Positions 55,906-64,000 of a DNA stretch of 64,000 nt are shown in pieces (the first letter of the stretch is position 1; every line of letters begins with the position of its first letter). The position numbers and the translations under genes are program-made. The notes under the pieces were generated by a model. That model ran no database searches and was not told where the DNA came from. It saw only the letters and a program-made list of their open reading frames with translations. Origin of the DNA: Streptomyces bungoensis (GTDB lineage: Bacteria > Actinomycetota > Actinomycetes > Streptomycetales > Streptomycetaceae); assembly GCF_001514215.1 (NCBI RefSeq), contig NZ_KQ948857.1, forward strand, positions 208,953-272,952, read 5' to 3'.

Positions 55906-56972
55906 CCGCGCTGCGCCCGGAGCGCGAGACCGATGCCTCGTACGGGGATCAGTCGTACGAGGCTTCCGGTGCGCAGGGCGACTGGCACGCGGCGGGCGCG
56001 GTGTTCGAGGAGCCGTACCGGCCCGTCCCGGACGACGAGACGATGGCACTGCGGATCCCCGTGCCGCCGCCTGCCCGCGAGAGCGAGCCCGTACGGCCCT
56101 CTGCGGCCTCGTCGGCCTCCTCCGCCCCGGGAACCACACCGGGAGGCCGCGCGGCCCGCAGAAAGGCCGCCAAGCGGCGCGGTGGCCGTCACGGCGGCGT
56201 GGCCCGGGAGACCGCGGGCCCGGCGACGGCTGAGACCGGCTCCGCTGCCGGACGTCCGCTCTCCCGTGTCGAGGCCCGGCGGCAGGCGCGGCTGCGCAAG
56301 GCCGGCCCCGCGGGCATCGCGAGCCGGGCGATCGGCGAGGTGTTCATCACCACGGGTGTGCTGCTGCTGCTGTTCGTCACCTACCAGTTGTGGTGGACGA
56401 ACGTGCGCGCGCACGCCCAGGCGGGCGACGAGACGCACCAGTTGCAGAACGAGTGGGCCAGTGGCAAGCGGGCCCCGGGCGTGTTCGAGCCGGGCCAGGG
56501 CTTCGCGATCCTGCACATCCCCAAGCTGGACGTGGTCGCGCCGATCGCGGAGGGCGTCAGCAACAAGAAGGTGCTCGACAAGGGGATGGTGGGGCACTAC
56601 GGCGAGGGCGCGCTGAAGACGGCGATGCCCTACGCGAAGACCGGCAACTTCGGTCTGGCGGCCCACCGCAACACGCACGGCGAGCCGTTCCGGTACATCA
56701 ACCGGCTCAGGCCCGGTGACGCGGTCGTGGTCGAGACGCAGGACACGTACTTCGTGTACAAGGTGACGTCGATGCTGCCGGTGACGCCGCCGTCCAACAC
56801 GAGCGTGCTGAACCCGGTTCCGAAGGGCTCGGGTTTCACCGGCCCGGGCCGCTACATCACGCTCACCACGTGCACGCCGGAGTTCACCAGCAAGTACCGG
56901 CTGATCGTCTGGGGCAAGATGGTCCAGGAACGCCCGCGCAGCAAGGGCAAGCCGGACGCGCTCATCGAGTAG
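55902..56972 (+). CDS. srtE1: class E sortase SrtE1
   Basis: 356 residues from GTG 55902. A 145-residue disordered basic cytoplasmic N-terminus, one membrane helix (GEVFITTGVLLLLFVTYQLWW) and the sortase domain with catalytic His in LAAHRNTHG, Cys in ITLTTCTPEF and Arg in SKYRLIVWG. In S. coelicolor the two adjacent class E sortases SrtE1 and SrtE2 anchor the long chaplins and are needed for aerial hyphae. Its order next to pabA matches srtE1. Confidence 0.92.
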   Translation: MTALRPERETDASYGDQSYEASGAQGDWHAAGAVFEEPYRPVPDDETMALRIPVPPPARESEPVRPSAASSASSAPGTTPGGRAARRKAAKRRGGRHGGVARETAGPATAETGSAAGRPLSRVEARRQARLRKAGPAGIASRAIGEVFITTGVLLLLFVTYQLWWTNVRAHAQAGDETHQLQNEWASGKRAPGVFEPGQGFAILHIPKLDVVAPIAEGVSNKKVLDKGMVGHYGEGALKTAMPYAKTGNFGLAAHRNTHGEPFRYINRLRPGDAVVVETQDTYFVYKVTSMLPVTPPSNTSVLNPVPKGSGFTGPGRYITLTTCTPEFTSKYRLIVWGKMVQERPRSKGKPDALIE

Positions 56973-56986
56973 GGGCTAAGGGGACA

Positions 56987-57736
56987 GTGGCAGGGACCGC
57001 CGACGACACCGAAGAGCACACGGACGCGTCCGACGCGGGGCCCGCCCCCCGCCGGCGCGGTGGCCGGATCGCGACCGCGGTCAGCGTGTTCGGTGAACTG
57101 CTCATCACGGCGGGCCTGGTGCTCGCCCTCTTCGTCCTGTACTCGCTGTGGTGGACGAACGTGATAGCGGACCGCAAGGCCGACACGGAGGCCGGGAGGG
57201 TCCGCGAGCACTGGGCCCACGTCACCGACTCCGGCCCCGGCGCGCTGGACACCAAGGACGGCATCGGCTTCCTGCACGTACCGGCGATGCGGAACGGCGA
57301 GGTGCTGGTCGAGAAGGGCACGGGCACGGACGTCCTCAACAACGGCGTGGCCGGCTACTACACGGACCCGGTCAAGGCGGCCCTCCCCATGACCGGCGAG
57401 GCCGGCAACTTCGCCCTCGCCGCCCACCGCGACGGCCACGGCGCCAAGTTCCACAACATCGACAAGCTGCGCGAGGGCGACCCGATCGTCTTCGAGACGC
57501 GCGACGACTGGTACGTCTACAAGGTCTACTCGATCCTCCCGGAGACCTCGAAGTTCAACGTCAAGGTCTTGTCGGCGATCCCGAAGGAGTCCGGCAGGAA
57601 GAAGGCAGGCCACTACATCACCCTGACGACCTGCACCCCCGTCTACACCTCCCGCTACCGGTACGTGGTGTGGGGCGAGCTGGTGCGGGTGGACAAGGTC
57701 GACAGCAGGCGGACGCCGCCGGCGGAGCTGCGCTAG
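56987..57736 (+). CDS. srtE2: class E sortase SrtE2
   Basis: 249 residues from GTG 56987. Shorter cytoplasmic N-terminus, one helix (FGELLITAGLVLALFVLYSLWW) and the sortase domain with His (LAAHRDGHG), Cys (ITLTTCTPVY) and Arg (SRYRYVVWG). The sequence is close to the preceding gene, indicating tandem duplication. It is 15 bases downstream of srtE1 and ends at a bidirectional terminator. Confidence 0.92.
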   Translation: MAGTADDTEEHTDASDAGPAPRRRGGRIATAVSVFGELLITAGLVLALFVLYSLWWTNVIADRKADTEAGRVREHWAHVTDSGPGALDTKDGIGFLHVPAMRNGEVLVEKGTGTDVLNNGVAGYYTDPVKAALPMTGEAGNFALAAHRDGHGAKFHNIDKLREGDPIVFETRDDWYVYKVYSILPETSKFNVKVLSAIPKESGRKKAGHYITLTTCTPVYTSRYRYVVWGELVRVDKVDSRRTPPAELR

Positions 57737-57741
57737 CCCAC

Positions 57742-57787
57742 AGGGAAAGGGCCCGTGCCGGGAAGTTCCGGCAGGGGCCCTTTCCTG
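57742..57787. terminator. bidirectional terminator between srtE2 and pknB
   Basis: An inverted repeat of AGGGAAAGGGCCC and GGGGCCCTTTCCT flanking a second GCCGG/CCGGC stem, six bases after the srtE2 stop codon. Confidence 0.85.
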
Positions 57788-57813
57788 TTCTGTTCGCTGT
57801 TCTGCGCGGGGTG

Positions 57814-59811
<1,998 letters not shown>

Positions 59812-59984
59812 AGCTACCTACCAGCCCTCTCCGTCGGTCCCGGCCGCGCACATGTCGTGTGCGGCCGGAGGCTGCCGTCCGGGCCTACCGTACCCGGCTC
59901 GCTCTGTGTGACCTGGCCAAGCCCGGAACCCGATACAGGACCGGTATCGCAACGTGCGACGATGTGAAGGGGACGTGAGCGGGG

Positions 59985-61460
59985 TCACTTCTTGGGCTTG
60001 ATGACCGCCTCCATGACGCTCTTGGCGATCGGGGCGGCGAGGCCGCCGCCGGAGATGTCGCCGCGGTTCGCGTGCTCGTCCTCGATGACCACGGCCACGG
60101 CGACCGGCGAGCTGCCGTCGGGCAGCTTGGCGAAGGAGATGAACCACGCGTAGGGGTTCGCGCTGTTCGCCACGCCGTGCTGGGCGGTACCGGTCTTGCC
60201 GCCGACGGTGACGCCGGAGATCCGCGCGTTGGTGCCGGTGCCCTTCTCGACGACCGTCTTCATCATGTCCTGCAGGATCTGCGCGTTCTGCGGCGACAGC
60301 GGCCGGCTCATCTCCTCGGGCTGGGTCTTGGCGACCGGGTCGAGGTTGGAGGATTGCAGCGAGTCGACCATGTACGGCTTCATCAGCTTGCCGTCGTTGG
60401 CGACCGCCGAGGCGACCATGGCCATCTGCAGCGGGGTGGCCGCGGTGTTGTACTGGCCGATGGAGGACAGCGCGGTCTGCGACTGGTTCATGTTGTCGGA
60501 GAACACCGAGGCGTTGGACCGGACCGGCGTGAACTGCTCGGAGTCGAAGCCGAACTTCTTCGCCTCGGCGAGCATCTTGTCGTTGCCGAGGTCGGCGCCG
60601 ATCTTGCCGAAGACGGTGTTGCAGGAGTACTGCAGCGCGGTCCGCATCGTCGCGTTCCTGCAGGGGATGTTCCCCTCGTTCTTCAGCTCGGTGCGGGTGC
60701 CCGGCATGACCCACGGCAGCGGCGAGTCGGTCTTCTCGTCGGCCGAGGTGTACTTGCCGTTCTCCAGCGCGGCCGCGGCCGTGACCACCTTGAACGTCGA
60801 GCCCGGCGGGTAGGTCTCGCGCAGCGCCCGGTTCTGCGTCGGGTCGGCCGGGTTGTTCTTCTTCAGCAGCTTGTTCCACGCCTTGGCGTCGGCGTCGGAG
60901 TAGCCCGAGAAGGACGACGGGTCGTACGACGGGTAGGAGGCGAGCGCCAGGATCTTGCCGGTGGACGGTTCGAGGGCGACCACCGCGCCCTTGCTGCCCT
61001 GCTGGGCCAGGCCGTCGTACGCCGCCTTCTGCGCGGCCGCGTTCAGCGTGGTCACGACGTTGCCGCCCTGCTGGGGCTTGCCGGTGATCATGTCGAGCGT
61101 CTTGCGGAAGAACAGCCGGTCGTCGTTGCCGGTGAGGATGCCGTCCTCGATGTTCTCGAGCTGGTTGCTGCCGAAGGCCTGGGAGGAGTAGCCGGTGACC
61201 GGGGCCCACATGGGCCCGTTCTTGTACGTCCGCTTGTACTTGAAGTCGCCGTGCTTGGACACCACCGAACCCGTTATGGGATCACCGTCGACGATGATGT
61301 CGCCGCGCGGGTGGGCGTAGCGCTCGATGGCCACGCGGCGGTTGTCCGTGTCGGAGCGCAGGGCGTCGGCCTTGACGTACTGGAGGTAGTTGTCGCGGAT
61401 GAGCAGGGCCAGGATGAGCAGGCCACAGAAGATCGCGATCCGGCGCAGGGGCTTGTTCAT
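59985..61460 (-). CDS. pbpA: penicillin-binding protein PbpA (class B transpeptidase)
   Basis: 491 residues from ATG 61460. One N-terminal helix (IAIFCGLLILALLI) and the transpeptidase domain with the active-site Ser in PPGSTFKVVT, SxN motif in QYSCNTVFG and KTG in GGKTGTAQ. Crosslinks peptidoglycan together with the RodA-type glycosyltransferase. It overlaps the start of the FtsW/RodA gene by four bases (ATGA), indicating translational coupling. Confidence 0.95.
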   Translation of the reverse strand: MNKPLRRIAIFCGLLILALLIRDNYLQYVKADALRSDTDNRRVAIERYAHPRGDIIVDGDPITGSVVSKHGDFKYKRTYKNGPMWAPVTGYSSQAFGSNQLENIEDGILTGNDDRLFFRKTLDMITGKPQQGGNVVTTLNAAAQKAAYDGLAQQGSKGAVVALEPSTGKILALASYPSYDPSSFSGYSDADAKAWNKLLKKNNPADPTQNRALRETYPPGSTFKVVTAAAALENGKYTSADEKTDSPLPWVMPGTRTELKNEGNIPCRNATMRTALQYSCNTVFGKIGADLGNDKMLAEAKKFGFDSEQFTPVRSNASVFSDNMNQSQTALSSIGQYNTAATPLQMAMVASAVANDGKLMKPYMVDSLQSSNLDPVAKTQPEEMSRPLSPQNAQILQDMMKTVVEKGTGTNARISGVTVGGKTGTAQHGVANSANPYAWFISFAKLPDGSSPVAVAVVIEDEHANRGDISGGGLAAPIAKSVMEAVIKPKK

Positions 61461-62908
61461 GACGGGCGGACCACCTGGGTCATCTCGGCGTCGGGGTTGG
61501 CGGCGGGGGCGGGCGCCGGGCGGCGGGCGGTGTCGCTGATGCGGATGAGGATGGCGATCAGTGACCAGTTGGCAAGCACGGAGGAGCCACCGGAGGCCAG
61601 GAACGGCATGGTCATACCGGTCAGCGGAATGAGACCCATGACACCGCCGGCCACCACGAAGACCTGAAGGGCGAAGGCGCCGGACAGACCGACGGCGAGC
61701 AGCTTGCCGAACGGGTCGCGGGCGGCGAGGGCGGTGCGCACACCGCGCTCCACGATCAGGCCGTAGATCAGCAGGATCGCCATGATGCCCGCCAGGCCCA
61801 GCTCCTCGCCGAAGGTCGCGAGGACGAAGTCGGAGTTGGCGGCGAACTTGATCAGGTCCGAGTGGCCCTGGCCCCAGCCGGTTCCGAGGGTGCCACCGGA
61901 GCCGAACGCCCACAGCGACTGCTGCAACTGGTCGGAGTGGAGGATGCCGTCGTGCGTGATCTTGCGGCTGAGCTGGTACTCGCGCAGCGGGTTGAGCCAG
62001 GCCTGGACACGGGTCTGGATGTGCGGCTCGAAGCTGGCCACGCCGACCGCGCCGACCGCGGACATCAGCAGACCGAAGACGATCCAGCTGGTCCGCTCGG
62101 TGGCGACGTACAGCATGATGACGAACATTCCGAAGAAGAGCAGCGATGTGCCCAGGTCGGTCTCGAACACCAGGATGAGGATCGAGATCGCCCAGACGAC
62201 CAGGATCGGGCCGAGGTCGCGGCCGCGCGGCAGGTACAGGCCCATGAAGCGGCGGCTGGCGAGGGCGAGGGCGTCGCGCTTCACCATCAGGTAGCCGGCG
62301 AAGAAGACCGCGAGGACGATCTTCGCGAACTCGCCCGGCTGGAGAGAGCCCAGGCCGGGGATCCTGATCCAGATCTTGGCGCCGTAGATGTTGGCCCCGA
62401 GGCCCGGCACCAGCGGCAGGATCAGCAGGATCAGGGCGCAGAACATCGAGATGTAGGTGTAGCGCTGCAGGACGCGGTGGTCCTTCAGGAATATCAGCAC
62501 GGCGGCGAACAGCGCGATGCCCAGCGCGGTGTAGAGCAGCTGCCGGGGTGCCGCCGGTGAGAAGCCGCGCAGCGACTGCAGCAGCTTCGACTGGTCCAGC
62601 CGCCAGATCACGACGAGTCCGAGGCCGTTGAGCAGCGTGGCCAGCGGCAGCAGCAGCGGGTCCGCGTACGGGGCGAACCTGCGCACGGCCAGGTGGGCGA
62701 CGCCGGCCAGCAGGCCGAGGCCGAGACCGTAGCCCAGCAGGCCCGCGGGCACCTGGCCGTCGATGGCCAGGCCCACGTTGGCGTAGGCGAACACCGGGAT
62801 GACGACGGCGAAGATCAGCAGCGCCAGTTCGGTGTTGCGGCGGCTCGGCGCGCCGATGGCGCCGATCGTGGACGTGTGGTGCGTCGGCGAATTCGTAGTA
62901 CTGCTCAT
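61457..62908 (-). CDS. rodA: FtsW/RodA/SpoVE-type peptidoglycan polymerase
   Basis: 483 residues with about 10 helices. SEDS family signatures are seen: IRIPGLGSLQPGEFAKIVLAVFFAGYL, ETDLGTSLLFFGMFVIMLYVA, WGQGHSDLIKFAANSDFVLATFGEELG and IPLTGMTMPFLASGGSSVLANWSLIAILI, including the catalytic Asp region. Polymerises glycan strands in partnership with PbpA. Position between pbpA and the phosphatase gene matches the rodA position of the actinobacterial cluster. Confidence 0.93.
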   Translation of the reverse strand: MSSTTNSPTHHTSTIGAIGAPSRRNTELALLIFAVVIPVFAYANVGLAIDGQVPAGLLGYGLGLGLLAGVAHLAVRRFAPYADPLLLPLATLLNGLGLVVIWRLDQSKLLQSLRGFSPAAPRQLLYTALGIALFAAVLIFLKDHRVLQRYTYISMFCALILLILPLVPGLGANIYGAKIWIRIPGLGSLQPGEFAKIVLAVFFAGYLMVKRDALALASRRFMGLYLPRGRDLGPILVVWAISILILVFETDLGTSLLFFGMFVIMLYVATERTSWIVFGLLMSAVGAVGVASFEPHIQTRVQAWLNPLREYQLSRKITHDGILHSDQLQQSLWAFGSGGTLGTGWGQGHSDLIKFAANSDFVLATFGEELGLAGIMAILLIYGLIVERGVRTALAARDPFGKLLAVGLSGAFALQVFVVAGGVMGLIPLTGMTMPFLASGGSSVLANWSLIAILIRISDTARRPAPAPAANPDAEMTQVVRPS

Positions 62909-62935
62909 CGTGTGACGGGGCCTCTCACGGCGTGC

Positions 62936-64000
62936 CTACTGCTTGCCGCACTGATCGACGACCTTCTGCTCATCCTCGGAGAGGCTCGGGCCGGGCTGAG
63001 GAGTGGCGGTCGCGGACGGTTTCGGAGACTTGGCGGACGGGGACGGCTTGGACGCCGACGGGTTCGGGGTCGGCGACGCCTTGGACGTGAGCGAGGTACG
63101 GGTGGTTCCCGTGGTGCCCCCGGCCTCGCCCTGGCCCGTCTTGGCGTTCCGGTCGGTCTCGGCCGCCGTGCGCTCGGCCTGCTTCCGGCAGGCGGAGGCC
63201 TGGACGGAGAGGGTCTGGATCTTCGCCTGCGCCTGCTGCAGACCGCCCGCGGTGATGGTGTTCTTGACCTGCTTCTGCTGGTACGGCGGCAGGTACTTGA
63301 GTTCGATCTCGGGGTGGTCCTTCTCGACCTTCGACAGCGACACCCAGGCCAGGTCCTGGCTGATGCCGCGGTAGAGGGCCACGTGCTCGCCGTTGCTGCC
63401 GACGTAGTACTGCGTCTGGGTCCAGCGGTAGCCGCCGTACAGGCCGCCGCCGATCACCGCGAGGGTGAGGGCGCCGTACAGCGTTCTCTTCAGCCACCGG
63501 CGCCTGCCGCGCGGCTTGACGAAGTCCTCGTCGGTGTAGTCGCCGAAGCCGCCGGTGGGGACGTAGCCGGTGGTGTCGCCGGAGCCGGGCGGGCCGAACT
63601 CGCCTCCGCCGCCCTGGCGGCCCAGGTGGGAGGCGCGGCCGGCCGGGGTCTGCATGATGTTGTTGTCGTGCAGGTGGTGCTGGTTCTCGGCGACGGCGCC
63701 GACCACCACGGGGGTGTCGGACAGCTGTCCGGCGAGGGTGTCCCCGGTGTCCAGGTCGAGGACGTCGGCGACGATGACGGTGATGTTGTCGGGGCCGCCG
63801 CCGCGCAGCGCGAGCTGGATCAGCTCCTGCACGGTCTCCTGCGGGCCCTGGTAGCTGGCGAGGGTCTCCTCCATCGTCTGGTGGGAGACGACGCCGGACA
63901 GGCCGTCGGAGCAGATCAGGTAGCGGTCGCCGGCCCGGACCTCGCGGATCGACAGGTCGGGCTCGACGTGGTCGCCGCTGCCGAGGGCGCGCATCAGCAG
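62936..64000 (-). CDS. pstP: PP2C-type protein phosphatase, 5' end missing
   Basis: The frame runs off the window end, so only the C-terminal ~355 residues are present. Late PP2C motifs RYLICSDGLSGVV and GGGPDNITVIVADV carry metal-binding Asp residues. One helix (TLYGALTLAVIGGGLYGGYRW) and a large extracellular domain of ~150 residues follow. It dephosphorylates PknB and its targets. Gene order with rodA, pbpA and pknB is the conserved one. Confidence 0.93.
   Translation of the reverse strand: MLMRALGSGDHVEPDLSIREVRAGDRYLICSDGLSGVVSHQTMEETLASYQGPQETVQELIQLALRGGGPDNITVIVADVLDLDTGDTLAGQLSDTPVVVGAVAENQHHLHDNNIMQTPAGRASHLGRQGGGGEFGPPGSGDTTGYVPTGGFGDYTDEDFVKPRGRRRWLKRTLYGALTLAVIGGGLYGGYRWTQTQYYVGSNGEHVALYRGISQDLAWVSLSKVEKDHPEIELKYLPPYQQKQVKNTITAGGLQQAQAKIQTLSVQASACRKQAERTAAETDRNAKTGQGEAGGTTGTTRTSLTSKASPTPNPSASKPSPSAKSPKPSATATPQPGPSLSEDEQKVVDQCGKQ

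Overview
This window is from a Streptomyces chromosome (very GC-rich, codon bias of a high-GC actinomycete) and covers the replication-origin region. The gene order agrees, from memory, with the Streptomyces coelicolor oriC neighbourhood. No database search was possible, so family names come from motifs, length and synteny.

Layout. 1-7.0 kb: end of a DUF6049 secreted/membrane protein, the lipid II flippase MurJ, a pseudokinase-discoidin membrane protein, and the ECF sigma factor SigM with its anti-sigma factor. 7.0-8.5 kb: thioredoxin reductase and thioredoxin behind a clear SigR-type promoter. 8.6-15.6 kb, minus strand: a GNAT protein, parB-parA, rsmG, jag, yidC, yidD, rnpA, rpmH. 15.6-28.7 kb, plus strand: dnaA, oriC (about 1 kb of DnaA boxes), dnaN, a 6-phosphogluconate dehydrogenase, recF, a DciA/DUF721 protein, gyrB, gyrA and a DUF3566 membrane protein, ending at tRNA-Ile(GAT).

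28.8-38.7 kb is an actinomycete integrative and conjugative element (AICE, pSAM2 type). It is inserted in the 3' half of tRNA-Ile and flanked by a 66-bp perfect direct repeat that extends to about 95 bp with two mismatches. One minus-strand operon carries a regulator-like gene, an FtsK-type translocase, DUF2637, spread proteins, a GGDEF protein, zinc-ribbon protein, RepSA-type initiator, excisionase and integrase. A KorSA-like GntR repressor and a YdcF-like cargo gene are divergent. A 1-kb non-coding island beyond them holds a long hairpin, a perfect parS site and several palindromes. 38.7-39.8 kb looks like the eroded relic of a second, tandem element: an integrase fragment with short-repeat deletions, one cargo gene and a third, degraded att site.

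39.9-64 kb returns to the chromosome: a giant nSTAND/WD40 protein, ferredoxin, glycosyltransferase, small secreted proteins, a Ser/Thr kinase, an HTH protein, tRNA-Ala(TGC), DUF5324, cyclophilin, rhomboid protease, CrgA, a DUF881 protein, the glutamine amidotransferase PabA/TrpG, two class E sortases, and the growth/division cluster pknB-pbpA-rodA/ftsW-pstP (the last truncated by the window end).

Together the chromosomal genes serve replication initiation, chromosome segregation (ParA, ParB and six strong parS sites), membrane protein insertion, redox homeostasis and cell-wall growth. The main novelties are the AICE cargo and non-coding island, the relic tandem element, and a DnaA-box cluster 35 kb from oriC.
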